This document shows, in pieces, positions 34,853 to 43,797 of a stretch of 64,000 nucleotides of DNA. The position numbers and the translations under genes were made by a program. The stretch is from assembly GCA_002399405.1 (NCBI GenBank), contig DHDP01000020.1, positions 1 through 64,000 on the forward strand, read 5' to 3'. Position 1 is the first letter of the stretch. Each line of letters starts with the position of its first letter. This DNA comes from Treponema sp. UBA4873. GTDB taxonomy: Bacteria; Spirochaetota; Spirochaetia; Treponematales; Treponemataceae. The notes below the pieces were generated by a model, which ran no database searches, was not told the DNA's origin, and was given only the letters and a program-made list of their open reading frames with translations.

Positions 34853-35611
34853 CTAAAGTACCGATTTAAGAAACTGCTGGAGCCGTTCGCTCTGCGGATG
34901 AAGGAAGATGTCGTCCGGCGTTCCCTGTTCCGTTATCTGACCGTCGTACATGAATACGGTCTTATTGGAAACTTCGCGCGCGAATCCCATCTCGTGGGTA
35001 ACAACTATCATCGTCATACCGTCAAACGCAAGCTGCTTCATAACGGCAAGAACTTCGCCGACAAGCTCGGGATCAAGCGCGGACGTCGGCTCGTCGAACA
35101 GCATCGTTTTCGGTTCCATTGCGAGAGCGCGCGCAATCGCCACGCGCTGCTGCTGACCCCCTGAAAGTTTGTTCGGATATGCGTCGACCTTGTCCGCCAG
35201 CCCGACGCGCGTAAGCAGGTCCGCTGCACGGTCGCGGGCTTCAGCCTCGCTCAGTTTACGGACGTGCATCGGCGCAATCATAACATTCTCAAGCACGGTT
35301 TTGTGGGGAAACAGATTGAAGCGCTGGAACACCATTCCGATTTCGAGCAGCTCGTCGTGCATCTCCTTCGCCGGCAGGCGGAACTTACGCACGCCGTTCT
35401 CGTAATCGTCGAGCAGCCGGTCCTCAATGTATATTTTTCCGTTGTCTATCGTTTCCAGATGATTGAGCGTGCGCAGATACGTCGATTTTCCGGCGCCTGA
35501 AGGTCCGATAATGCACACCACTTCCTTCGGTTCTACGGAAAGCGTCACGTTCTTCAGCACTTTGAGCTCTCCGAAATTCTTGCAGATATTTTCCGTTCGT
35601 ATCATTGACAT
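34853..35611 (-). CDS. glnQ: polar amino-acid ABC transporter ATP-binding protein
   Basis: 252 residues. Walker A GPSGAGKST is at 36-44, the Q-loop at VFQRFNLFPHKT, the signature at LSGGQQQRVAIARAL, and Walker B at MLFDEPTSALDPELV. The PHMTVLENV-like region and overall length fit the GlnQ/HisP family (PAAT). The ATG at 35611 is preferred over 35605 because GAGGAAA lies at good distance. It forms the importer with the permease 41 bp upstream and two binding proteins further upstream. Confidence 0.9.
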   Translation of the reverse strand: MSMIRTENICKNFGELKVLKNVTLSVEPKEVVCIIGPSGAGKSTYLRTLNHLETIDNGKIYIEDRLLDDYENGVRKFRLPAKEMHDELLEIGMVFQRFNLFPHKTVLENVMIAPMHVRKLSEAEARDRAADLLTRVGLADKVDAYPNKLSGGQQQRVAIARALAMEPKTMLFDEPTSALDPELVGEVLAVMKQLAFDGMTMIVVTHEMGFAREVSNKTVFMYDGQITEQGTPDDIFLHPQSERLQQFLKSVL

Positions 35612-35652
35612 ACTGATTTCCTCACTAAGTATAAAGGCTGCGTCCGGGCGCG

Positions 35653-36312
35653 TTACTCGTACACGGCGAATTTCTTCTCAAGTCTGTTGAACACAAACGT
35701 GAACACAGCCGTAATAATAAGATACAGAATCATAGCGGGAATATACACAAGCGCAGATGCTGTGGAAGACGAAATGCTGCGCGTTACTTTCGTAATATCG
35801 GCAAGCGCTATGATTGAAACGAGAGATGCGTCCTTGAGCACCATGATAAACTCGTTTCCTACCGGCGGGATAAGCCGGCGGATCGACTGCGGCACGATGA
35901 TAAGGGACATCGTCTGGCGGTACGTCATGCCGAGCGCATGCGCCGCCTCTGTCTGCCCGTTGTCGATCGACTGAATTGCGGCGCGGATAACTTCCGCCGT
36001 ATAAGCCGCGGAATTGAGCGCAAACGCAATATAGGCAGCGAGAAACCGGCTGTTAATCGTAAGCGCCGGCGAAAGCTGCGGAAGTCCGTAATAGACAAAA
36101 TACAGCTGCATAAGAAGCGGCGTTCCGCGGAAGAAGAACACATACGCGTCGCAGATTTTATTGATAATTTCGTGATGCGACATTTTTCCGAGGGCGAGGA
36201 ACAAAGCAAGTATCAGTCCGGAGCTGACCGAAGCGAGCGTAAGCAGTATCGTTATTTTTGCTCCGTCAAGTAAGCTTGGAACCCAACCGATCATCATATG
36301 CAGTGTACTCAT
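35653..36312 (-). CDS. polar amino-acid ABC transporter permease
   Basis: 219 residues with about five helices. The N-terminal GAKITILLTLASVSSGLILALFLA is typical of HisM/GlnP. The EAA coupling loop EAAHALGMTYRQTM contacts the ATPase. A single permease gene implies a homodimeric channel. An AAGGATA Shine-Dalgarno is present. It is separated from the upstream binding-protein gene by a 10-bp hairpin. Confidence 0.9.
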   Translation of the reverse strand: MSTLHMMIGWVPSLLDGAKITILLTLASVSSGLILALFLALGKMSHHEIINKICDAYVFFFRGTPLLMQLYFVYYGLPQLSPALTINSRFLAAYIAFALNSAAYTAEVIRAAIQSIDNGQTEAAHALGMTYRQTMSLIIVPQSIRRLIPPVGNEFIMVLKDASLVSIIALADITKVTRSISSSTASALVYIPAMILYLIITAVFTFVFNRLEKKFAVYE

Positions 36313-36345
36313 AAAAAAAACTTATCCTTACATGAAAATAATATA

Positions 36346-36371
36346 GTGTGCGGAAAATACGTTCCGCACAC
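36346..36371 (-). terminator. intercistronic hairpin between binding-protein and permease genes
   Basis: A perfect 10-bp stem, GTGTGCGGAA/TTCCGCACAC (36346-36355 and 36362-36371), with a 6-nt loop. On the minus strand it is followed by TATATTATTTT, a loosely U-rich stretch. Such structures commonly reduce expression of the permease relative to the binding protein by partial termination or 3'-end protection. Confidence 0.5.
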
Positions 36372-36403
36372 GGCGGGGGAACAGCACGCCCCCGTTTTCC
36401 CAG

Positions 36404-37228
36404 TTACTCGGCAGCCTGTTTCTCCGCTCCCGAAACCATGTCGGAACCGAAGACGTCGTTTGAAATCCTGACGAGCGTACCGTCGGTATACATGTCCGAG
36501 AGCGCCTTGTTCACCGCTTCCGCGAGTTTAGTGTTGCCTTTCTTTATGCAGACGCCGAAAAACTCAGTGGGATCGGCCTGCCACGCCATGACGAACGGGC
36601 TGTCCGGCTTATTGACGTAGTCGACCGACACGAGCGAATCCGCGACGACGGCATCGACACGGCCGAGCTTAAGATCGTCGAAGCAGTTCATGACTTTGTC
36701 GTACTCGTCGGCTTCAAATTTAAGACCGTTATCAGCAAGTTTCGTCATATAGATGTCGGACGTCGTCTCTGCCTGATACGCAACTTTGAGTCCGCCGAGT
36801 TCCTCGGGAGTTTTCGCGGTAACTTTTGAATTTTTGGTAAGAACCATTGACTGTCCGTTGCCGATGTACGGCCGCGAAAAATCATATTTCTGTTTGCGCT
36901 CGTCGGTGATTGTCACAGCCGACATGATGCAGTCGTATTTGTCTGTATCGAGGCCGGCAAAAATACCGTCCCACGCGGTGTCTACAAACTGAACTTCAAG
37001 CCCGAGACGCTTCGAAACTTCTTTCCCGAGCGAAACGTCGAAACCGATCGGCGTTTTTCCGTCCGCGTCGAAATACTCGAACGGCGGATAGCCGACTTCC
37101 ATACCGACCTTGAGAATTCCCTTTTCAAGGGTAAGACCGCCGGAAGCTGATTCCTTTTTTGAGCATCCCATAAAGACAACGCCGGCAAGACCTGCAGCCG
37201 CAAGAGCAGCAATCATCATTTTTTTCAT
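36404..37228 (-). CDS. amino-acid ABC transporter binding lipoprotein 1
   Basis: 274 residues from the ATG at 37228, chosen because GGAGG lies 8 nt upstream; an ATG at 37243 lies before that site. The lipoprotein signal ends VFMGC. A class II binding domain of the SBP_bac_3 type follows: YPPFEYFDADGKTPIGFDV, AVTITDER, YIGNGQSM, TSDIYMTKLAD and DYVNKPDSPF. It is clearly paralogous to the next gene upstream, suggesting a duplication within this operon. It delivers polar amino acids to the permease. Confidence 0.9.
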   Translation of the reverse strand: MKKMMIAALAAAGLAGVVFMGCSKKESASGGLTLEKGILKVGMEVGYPPFEYFDADGKTPIGFDVSLGKEVSKRLGLEVQFVDTAWDGIFAGLDTDKYDCIMSAVTITDERKQKYDFSRPYIGNGQSMVLTKNSKVTAKTPEELGGLKVAYQAETTSDIYMTKLADNGLKFEADEYDKVMNCFDDLKLGRVDAVVADSLVSVDYVNKPDSPFVMAWQADPTEFFGVCIKKGNTKLAEAVNKALSDMYTDGTLVRISNDVFGSDMVSGAEKQAAE

Positions 37229-37261
37229 ATTTTCATCCTCCATGAATGGTTCGGGCTAAAG

Positions 37262-37314
37262 GTCTGTAAACAATAAAAGGACAAAGGCCTTGTTACAGAC
37301 ATCTTTGTCCTTTT
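37262..37314 (-). promoter_or_regulatory. interleaved complementary arms (attenuator or pseudoknot) between binding-protein genes
   Basis: On the minus strand the order is A (AAAAGGACAAAG, 37303-37314), B (GTCTGTAA, 37293-37300), A' (37275-37286) and B' (37262-37269). A pairs with A' over 12 bp and is followed by TTTTATTGTTT, a terminator form. B, in that loop, pairs with B' over 8 bp. Only one helix can dominate unless an H-type pseudoknot forms. Confidence 0.6.
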
Positions 37315-37381
37315 GCTGCTAGTATAGGGAATAGTTTTCCGCTTGTCAATTAATGTTGCAGAATTTCTGTATATTTATGCA

Positions 37382-38188
37382 TTATTTGGCGATATTTGAA
37401 ACAATATCTATACCGAAGTTCTTCATCGACAAATCCGCAAGCGTACCGTCGGCAGTAAGTTCGTCAAGCGCCTTATTGACCGCGTCGCGGAGGGCGGTAT
37501 TGCCTTTTTTGCACGCAATGCCGAAGTATTCTTCCGCCGGACCTTCCCACACAAGGACGAACGGGCTGTCGGGTTTGTTCACATAGTCAGTCGCAACGAG
37601 CGAATCCGAAATGACGGCATCGCAGCGGCCCGCTTTGAGATCTGCGAATGCGTTCATCTCATCGTCGTACTCGTCGGCCTCAAACTTGAGTCCGTCATCC
37701 GCAAGCTTTGTCATATAGATGTCTGAGGTCGATTCCGTAAGATATCCGACTTTGTGTCCGCCGAGTTCCTGCGGCGTCTTCGCCGTAACCTTTGAATCCT
37801 TGAGCAGAATCATCGACTGACCGTTGCCGATGTACGGTTTCGAAAAATCGTAGGCGGCGGTGCGTTCGTCGGTGATTGTAACTGCGGAAACGACGCAGTC
37901 GTATTTGTTCGTGTCGAGGCCGGCGAAGATTCCTTCCCACGCGACGTCGATGATGTCGGGTTCGAGTCCGAGTTTCGCGGCCACCGCTTTTCCGAGCTCG
38001 ACGTCGAAACCGAGCGGAGTCTTTCCGTCTGTGTCGTAATATTCGAACGGCGGATACGCGATGTTCACACCGATTTTAAGCGTTTTTCCGTCGAGCGTCA
38101 TGCCGGCCGGTGTTTCCTTTTTCGAACAACCGGTAAAACCTGCTGCAAGTGCGGCCGAAATAAGGACCGCGCCGAAAAGCTTTTTCAT
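37382..38188 (-). CDS. amino-acid ABC transporter binding lipoprotein 2
   Basis: 268 residues. The lipoprotein signal ends AGFTGC, followed by the same SBP_bac_3 fold and shared stretches as its neighbour (SAVTITDER, PYIGNGQSM, TSDIYMTKLAD, LKFEADEYD). The two differ in the N-terminal strand and several pocket-proximal residues (VGYPPFEYFDAD versus IAYPPFEYYDTD; VDTAW versus IDVAW), so their ligands may differ slightly. AAGGGG Shine-Dalgarno. The ATG overlaps the upstream EamA stop by ATGA. Confidence 0.9.
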   Translation of the reverse strand: MKKLFGAVLISAALAAGFTGCSKKETPAGMTLDGKTLKIGVNIAYPPFEYYDTDGKTPLGFDVELGKAVAAKLGLEPDIIDVAWEGIFAGLDTNKYDCVVSAVTITDERTAAYDFSKPYIGNGQSMILLKDSKVTAKTPQELGGHKVGYLTESTSDIYMTKLADDGLKFEADEYDDEMNAFADLKAGRCDAVISDSLVATDYVNKPDSPFVLVWEGPAEEYFGIACKKGNTALRDAVNKALDELTADGTLADLSMKNFGIDIVSNIAK

Positions 38189-39093
38189 TTTTTTGTACCC
38201 CTTTTATGTAAAAAATCGAATTTCGTCTCTGCCAGTATAACGGCAAAGAAGATAAGTATGCATCCCGTCATCATACGCAGAGTAAGGCGTTCATGCAACA
38301 GCAGCGTACTGAACAGTACGCCGAACACCGACTCGAACGACAGAAACAGCGCGGCGATCGACGACTGGACGTACTTGAGTCCGACGTTCTGCAGTACGAA
38401 CGCCACCATCGTGCTCAGCAGTCCCAGATAGAGCATCGAGACAATCACGCGGGGATTAGTTACCGCTTCCACCGGAAACGCACCGTCGAAAAACGGAGCC
38501 GCAATCCACGAAAAAACAGCCGCGAAAAAAAACTGAAGCACGGTGAGCAGAATCGTACTCTGCGTCGCGTTGCATCTTTCCATGCGGAGAATGTGCAGCG
38601 CGTAGAACAGGCCGCAGACGAGCGTGAGCGCATCGCCTTTATTCATCGTCAGCAAAGAACCGTCGGTATTCGACAGTGCCAGCAGTCCTATCCCCGTAAT
38701 GGAAATTACCGCAGCGGCGAACACGTACAATCCCGGTCGTTTTTTATACAGCGGCCAGCCGAGCAGCGGAACGAGCATGACGTATATCGTCGTAAGGAAT
38801 GCATTCTTTCCGGCCGTCGTGTAGTTGCAGCCGATTGTCTGGAACGCATATGCAAGAAACAAATATCCGCCGAGGACGGCGCCGTTTTTCCAGTACGATT
38901 TGTTAAGCAGCCTCAGTTTCGGCGCGAAAAGCAGCGCCAGCGCGACGGTCGCGATGGAAAAGCGGAACGCTATCATGTATACCGGCCCCACATAGTCGAG
39001 GCTGTCCTTCACGACGACGAACGCAAAACCCCAGATGCAGGCCGCCAGCAGCAGACCTGCACCCGCAAACAGAGAAACAGTCTTTCTGTTCAT
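38185..39093 (-). CDS. EamA/DMT family transporter
   Basis: 302 residues, about 10 helices in two EamA repeats. The first includes AACIWGFAFVVVKDSLDYVGP and FRFSIATVALALLF; the second includes MLYLGLLSTMVAFVLQNVGLKYVQSSIAALFLSFE. DMT carriers export amino acids or metabolites, and its position in an amino-acid importer operon suggests overflow of a related compound (inference). ATGA overlaps link it to glgP upstream and the binding protein downstream. Confidence 0.88.
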   Translation of the reverse strand: MNRKTVSLFAGAGLLLAACIWGFAFVVVKDSLDYVGPVYMIAFRFSIATVALALLFAPKLRLLNKSYWKNGAVLGGYLFLAYAFQTIGCNYTTAGKNAFLTTIYVMLVPLLGWPLYKKRPGLYVFAAAVISITGIGLLALSNTDGSLLTMNKGDALTLVCGLFYALHILRMERCNATQSTILLTVLQFFFAAVFSWIAAPFFDGAFPVEAVTNPRVIVSMLYLGLLSTMVAFVLQNVGLKYVQSSIAALFLSFESVFGVLFSTLLLHERLTLRMMTGCILIFFAVILAETKFDFLHKRGTKK

Positions 39094-41549
39094 TTCGTGC
39101 TGCCGGTAATCGGCGTCTTCTCCAGATGCCAGATATCCTTTACGTATTCTTCAATCGTACGGTCGGAAGAGAATTTGCCGCTGTTTGCAATATTCATGAG
39201 CGCCGTGCGCGCCCATTTCTTCTGATCCTGATACACAGTTCCGACAAGTTCCTGCGCTTTGCAGTACGCGTCGAAATCGGCGAGTACGTAGAAAACGTCG
39301 GGCCGCTGACCTTCGACGCCGTACACGAGCGAGTCGTGAATTTCCTTAAACTCCTGATGAGTCGGATCGTACGTGCCGTCCGTGAGCTGATTCACGACGC
39401 GCGCAAGCTGAGGGTTGCGGTCGATGTACTGCTGCGGATTGTAGCTGTGATCGTTTTCCGTCTTTATTATTTCCTGCGCGGTAAGACCGAACACGAACGC
39501 GTTCTCTTTTCCGGCCTCTTCCACAATCTCGATGTTCGCACCGTCCATAGTGCCGAGCGTGAGCGCGCCGTTCACCATGAACTTCATGTTGCTCGTGCCG
39601 GACGCCTCGAATCCCGCCGTGGAAATCTGCTCGGAAACGTCGGCCGCAGGGAAGATTTTCTCAGCGACGCTCACGCGGTAATTCTCGACGAACACGACGC
39701 GTATTTTTCCGCGGACACGGCGGTCGTTGTTCACGCGGTCGGCGACGGTGTTGATAAGTTTAATAATCGTCTTCGCGCGGCGGTATCCCGAAGCGGCCTT
39801 TGCGCCGAATATGAATGTGCGCGCCGGCGGATTGAAGTTCGGATCGTCGACGAGGCGGTTGTACAGATACATGATATGCATGACGTTAAGAAGCTGCCTC
39901 TTGTATTCGTGCAGACGTTTTACCTGCACGTCGAAGATGCTTTCAGGATCGAGGAATTCGTTCTGTGTATGTTTGAGATAGTCGGCTAGATGCTGTTTGT
40001 TCGCCTGCTTGATTGACATAAGCTCTTTCAAGGAAGCATCGTCGCCGGCAAATTTTACAAGGCCCTTCAGTTTGCTCAAATCCTTTTCCCAGCCGTGTCC
40101 GATGCGCTTCGTGATGAAATCCGAAAGCAGCGGATTCGAATTGAGCAGCCAGCGGCGCTGCGTAATGCCGTTCGTCTTGTTGTTGAATTTTTCGGGATAC
40201 AAATCGTACCACATCTTGAGTTCGCGCGTCTTGAGAAGCTCCGTGTGCAGCTCCGCGACGCCGTTCACGCTGAAGCACGCGTGAATCGCGAGCCACGCCA
40301 TATGGATTTTTCCGTCGTTGATGATCGACATTTTCTGCTGCTTTTCGTAATCCTCCGGATATTTCTTGCGGAGCTCGATGAGCAGACGCCTGTTAATCTC
40401 CTCGACAATCTGATAGACGCGCGGAAGCAGGCCCTGAAAAATATCGATCGGCCATTTCTCGAGCGCCTCGGCAAGAATCGTATGATTCGTATAAGCGAAC
40501 GTGTGCGTAACGACGTACCACGCGTCGTCCCAGCCGACGTTATACTCGTCCATGAGTATACGCATAAGCTCCGGAATCGCGACGACGGGATGCGTGTCGT
40601 TGAGCTGAATGACGTGGAGCTCCGGGAATTTGTGAAAATCGGTGCCGAAGTCCGAAACGTAGTGGCGCACCAGATCCTGAAGGCTTGCCGACGAAAAAAA
40701 GTACTGCTGCTTGAGGCGGAGCGCCTTTCCGCTCGGACCGCTGTCGTTCGGATAAAGCACGCGGCTGATGTTCTCCGCGCTGTTCTGTTTCTCGACCGCG
40801 CGGTTGTACTGCATGTCGTTGAAAAGCTGCAGATCGAATCCGTTCGGAGATGTCGCGGCCCAGAGCCTCAGCGTGTTCACCGTGTTCGTGTCGTAACCGA
40901 CGACAGGTATGTCGAACGGAGTCGCCGTGACTTCCTCCGCGTTCTCAAGGTAGAATCTCGGACGTCCGTCGGGAGTCTTGCCGTACGCAATGTTCCCGCC
41001 GAACTTAACGGTAACGGCAAGATCGCTGCGCTTGATTTCCCACGGATCGCGGTGACGGAGCCAGCGGTCGGGATATTCCACCTGATAACCGTTCTCTATC
41101 TTCTGCTCGAACATGCCGTACTCATAGCGGATTCCGTATCCGTGTCCCGGATAATCGAGCGTCGCAAGACTGTCGAGGAAGCAGGCCGCAAGACGTCCGA
41201 GACCGCCGTTGCCGAGTCCCGCGTCCGGTTCTTCATCCTCAATCATGTCGTAATCGATGTTCATGTCTTTGAGAACTTCTTTTACCTGATCCTTGATGCC
41301 GGCGTTAATAAGATTGTTGCTCAGGGCGCGTCCCATAAGGAACTCCGCGGACAGATAATAAAGCTGCTTCACAGGTTTTTTCTCGTACTCGTGACGCGTT
41401 GCCATCCAGTTGTCCATAATCAATTCAAGCGCCGACGCGGAAACCGCATCGAAAAGATCATGCTTGTTTGCCTGAGAAATATCCTTGCCGTATTGTCTCC
41501 GGAGACGGCCCGACAGATTTTCCTTGAACTTTTCCGCATCAAATTTCAT
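39090..41549 (-). CDS. glgP: glycogen/alpha-glucan phosphorylase
   Basis: 819 residues, normal length. The PLP-binding lysine is K656 in SGTSNMKF within EASGTSNMKFMVNGALTLGT, and the N-terminal ELGNGGLGRLAACF-like segment (here AGLGNGGLGRLAACFLDS) is intact. It releases glucose-1-phosphate from glycogen. Strong GGAGG Shine-Dalgarno. It follows glgX by 36 bp, and its 3' end overlaps the EamA start by 4 nt, so glycogen breakdown and amino-acid transport share a transcript. Confidence 0.95.
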   Translation of the reverse strand: MKFDAEKFKENLSGRLRRQYGKDISQANKHDLFDAVSASALELIMDNWMATRHEYEKKPVKQLYYLSAEFLMGRALSNNLINAGIKDQVKEVLKDMNIDYDMIEDEEPDAGLGNGGLGRLAACFLDSLATLDYPGHGYGIRYEYGMFEQKIENGYQVEYPDRWLRHRDPWEIKRSDLAVTVKFGGNIAYGKTPDGRPRFYLENAEEVTATPFDIPVVGYDTNTVNTLRLWAATSPNGFDLQLFNDMQYNRAVEKQNSAENISRVLYPNDSGPSGKALRLKQQYFFSSASLQDLVRHYVSDFGTDFHKFPELHVIQLNDTHPVVAIPELMRILMDEYNVGWDDAWYVVTHTFAYTNHTILAEALEKWPIDIFQGLLPRVYQIVEEINRRLLIELRKKYPEDYEKQQKMSIINDGKIHMAWLAIHACFSVNGVAELHTELLKTRELKMWYDLYPEKFNNKTNGITQRRWLLNSNPLLSDFITKRIGHGWEKDLSKLKGLVKFAGDDASLKELMSIKQANKQHLADYLKHTQNEFLDPESIFDVQVKRLHEYKRQLLNVMHIMYLYNRLVDDPNFNPPARTFIFGAKAASGYRRAKTIIKLINTVADRVNNDRRVRGKIRVVFVENYRVSVAEKIFPAADVSEQISTAGFEASGTSNMKFMVNGALTLGTMDGANIEIVEEAGKENAFVFGLTAQEIIKTENDHSYNPQQYIDRNPQLARVVNQLTDGTYDPTHQEFKEIHDSLVYGVEGQRPDVFYVLADFDAYCKAQELVGTVYQDQKKWARTALMNIANSGKFSSDRTIEEYVKDIWHLEKTPITGSTK

Positions 41550-41585
41550 ACATACCTCCAGAATAAAACTTTTCTATATTCCGTA

Positions 41586-43706
41586 CTATTTGCTCATCAG
41601 CAGAACAGCGCTGTCGGAAACCAGCACGTACCGCAGCTGTTCCCTGAGCAGTTCCTCTTTACCGTTTTCGCACACGTCGTCCGGACTTGCCAGAGACGTA
41701 TCCGCAACACGGTGCCATTTTCTGCCGTTCGTCAGCGCCGGCAGCACAATCGTCAAATCGTAAATGTCCGTATTGAACGCTATGTAAAAATCGTTGTCCT
41801 CTCTGCCGTCAGGAAGCATGCGGGCGCTCCCGTTCAATTTGAACGCGAGGAACCTGCAGAGATTCGACCAGTCCGGAACTTTTCCGTCGCGGTCGTACCA
41901 GGTGATCTCCGAAGCACCGGTAAAGAAATCATTCCGGCGGAAAACGGGATGCTCTCTGCGGAGCTGAATCATCGCCTTCGTGAAGCGGAGAATACCTTTA
42001 TTCCGGTCGCAGTCGTGCCAGTCGATCCATGAAATCCCGTTGTCCTGACAGTACGCGTTGTTGTTTCCGCGCTGCGTGCGCATCATTTCGTCGCCGGCAA
42101 GCATCATCGGCGTTCCCTGCGCGGTCATAAGACTGATAATGAAATTCCTGATTTTCCGCTGACGCACCGCCACAATGCGCGGATTGACTGAATCGCCTTC
42201 GTAGCCGTTGTTGTAACTCAGATTGTCGTCGGTTCCGTCGCGTCCGTTCTCGCCGTTCTCGTCGTTGTGTTTCGAATTGTAGCTTACAAGATCGCTGAGC
42301 GTGAATCCGTCGTGAGCCGTTATGAAGTTGATTGAATTAACCGGTTTCCGTCCGCCCGCTTTGTACAAATCGGAACTGCCGGCCATACGGGTTGCCGCGT
42401 CGGTCGATGCGTGATCGTCTCCGCGGATAAACCGGCGTATGTCGTCGCGGAACCGTCCGTTCCATTCGCACCATCCTGTCCCGCCGGGATAATTCCCGAG
42501 CTGATATCCGCCGCCCGCATCCCACGGTTCGGCGATGATTTTCGTATCGGCAAGAACCGGATCCTCCGCAACTGCGTTCGGAAGCGGAGGAAACTGCAGC
42601 AGGGCGCCGGTCTGCGAGCGGCTGAGCACCGACGCCAGGTCGAAGCGGAAACCGTCCACGTGCATGTCGAGCACCCAGTGATGCAGACTCCTGATAATAA
42701 AACTGCGGACGACGGGATGATTGCAGTTGACCGTGTTTCCGCATCCGGAATAATTGCTGTAAAACTGCTTCTGTTCCTGCGGGAGCATGTAATACACGCT
42801 GTTCTCAATGCCGCGGAAACCGAACGTCGTGCCCTGACCGTCGCCTTCGGCAGTATGATTGTACACGACGTCGAGTATCACTTCGATGCCCGCTTTATGC
42901 AGCTCGCGCACCATTTCCTTGAATTCGTGCACTGCGCCTCCGGACGATTTATCCGCGGCATACGACGCCTTCGGTGCGAAAAAACCGACGGTGCTGTATC
43001 CCCAGAAATTAACAAGCTGTTCCCCTGTCCGCGGATTGCTGTTTTCATTTTCAAACTCGTCGAACTCGAAGACGGGCATAAACTCGACCGCCGTTATTCC
43101 GAGGTACTTCAGATACGGAATTTTTTCAATGAAACCTTTATACGTTCCCGGCTCAGCCACACCGGACGTCGGGGAAACCGTATATCCTTTGAGATGCGCT
43201 TCGTAAATGACGGTTTCATTGAGCGGTCTTTTAAGCGGCCTGTCGTTCTGCCAGTCAAAGTCGTCGTCGTCGACAACAACGCATTTCGGAAAATCGGACA
43301 AATCGGAAAGTTTTCCGTTCTCTATACCGGATAATCCCGCCGCACGCTGTCTGCGGTACGACCGGAACAGCGAACCGCACGTAAACGCCTTCGCGCACGG
43401 ATCAAGAATATATTTATTAAAATTAAACCGGTGCCCTTCCGGAGGATTATACGGACCGTCAATCTGATACAGGTACAGCGCACCTGCCTTCAATCCTTTG
43501 ACGTATACGTGCCACATATCGCCTGTTCTGTTTTTCTGCGGATCAAGTTCTATGCTGTCACTCGGTGCTTTTGCAGACGGAGAATCAAAAAAGTTCAGGA
43601 CAACGCGCACGGCGTTTCTGCTGAACAATGAAAAATTGACTCCCCCGGCAGAAATCACTGCACCCGGTTCCATAGGTTTTCCCTGTAGTACCTGCGAAAC
43701 ATCCAT
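41586..43706 (-). CDS. glgX: glycogen debranching enzyme (GlgX, GH13 isoamylase type)
   Basis: 706 residues. An N-terminal CBM48-like domain (about 1-130) is followed by a GH13 barrel with YNHTAEG (region I), VDGFRFDLASVL (nucleophile Asp), IAEPWD (acid/base Glu) and TAHDGFTL (Asp), and a beta C-terminal domain. It cleaves alpha-1,6 branches, working with GlgP. The start at 43706 is preferred: a TTGCCT-N18-TAATAT promoter ends 8 nt upstream, and the longer open frame runs through the divergent era gene. Confidence 0.92.
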   Translation of the reverse strand: MDVSQVLQGKPMEPGAVISAGGVNFSLFSRNAVRVVLNFFDSPSAKAPSDSIELDPQKNRTGDMWHVYVKGLKAGALYLYQIDGPYNPPEGHRFNFNKYILDPCAKAFTCGSLFRSYRRQRAAGLSGIENGKLSDLSDFPKCVVVDDDDFDWQNDRPLKRPLNETVIYEAHLKGYTVSPTSGVAEPGTYKGFIEKIPYLKYLGITAVEFMPVFEFDEFENENSNPRTGEQLVNFWGYSTVGFFAPKASYAADKSSGGAVHEFKEMVRELHKAGIEVILDVVYNHTAEGDGQGTTFGFRGIENSVYYMLPQEQKQFYSNYSGCGNTVNCNHPVVRSFIIRSLHHWVLDMHVDGFRFDLASVLSRSQTGALLQFPPLPNAVAEDPVLADTKIIAEPWDAGGGYQLGNYPGGTGWCEWNGRFRDDIRRFIRGDDHASTDAATRMAGSSDLYKAGGRKPVNSINFITAHDGFTLSDLVSYNSKHNDENGENGRDGTDDNLSYNNGYEGDSVNPRIVAVRQRKIRNFIISLMTAQGTPMMLAGDEMMRTQRGNNNAYCQDNGISWIDWHDCDRNKGILRFTKAMIQLRREHPVFRRNDFFTGASEITWYDRDGKVPDWSNLCRFLAFKLNGSARMLPDGREDNDFYIAFNTDIYDLTIVLPALTNGRKWHRVADTSLASPDDVCENGKEELLREQLRYVLVSDSAVLLMSK

Positions 43707-43714
43707 ATTCAGGT

Positions 43715-43744
43715 ATATTAGCATAGATGTACGAAAAAAGGCAA
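43715..43744 (-). promoter_or_regulatory. Sigma-70 type promoter of glgX-glgP operon
   Basis: Minus-strand TTGCCT (43739-43744), 18-bp spacer, TAATAT (43715-43720), 8 nt before the glgX ATG. It faces away from the era -10 (TATACT, 43784-43789) in the 91-bp divergent gap. Confidence 0.5.
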
Positions 43745-43797
43745 CGCAAACCCCCACCGATAGCCATACAAGCTGAAAATCGTTATACTTTGGTTCA

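Noticed and set aside
40095..42032. 645-codon open frame antisense to glgP and glgX
   Set aside because: It lies opposite two well-supported enzymes, is rich in Arg, Val and His as expected from the mirror of biased codons, and has no ribosome site or recognisable domain.
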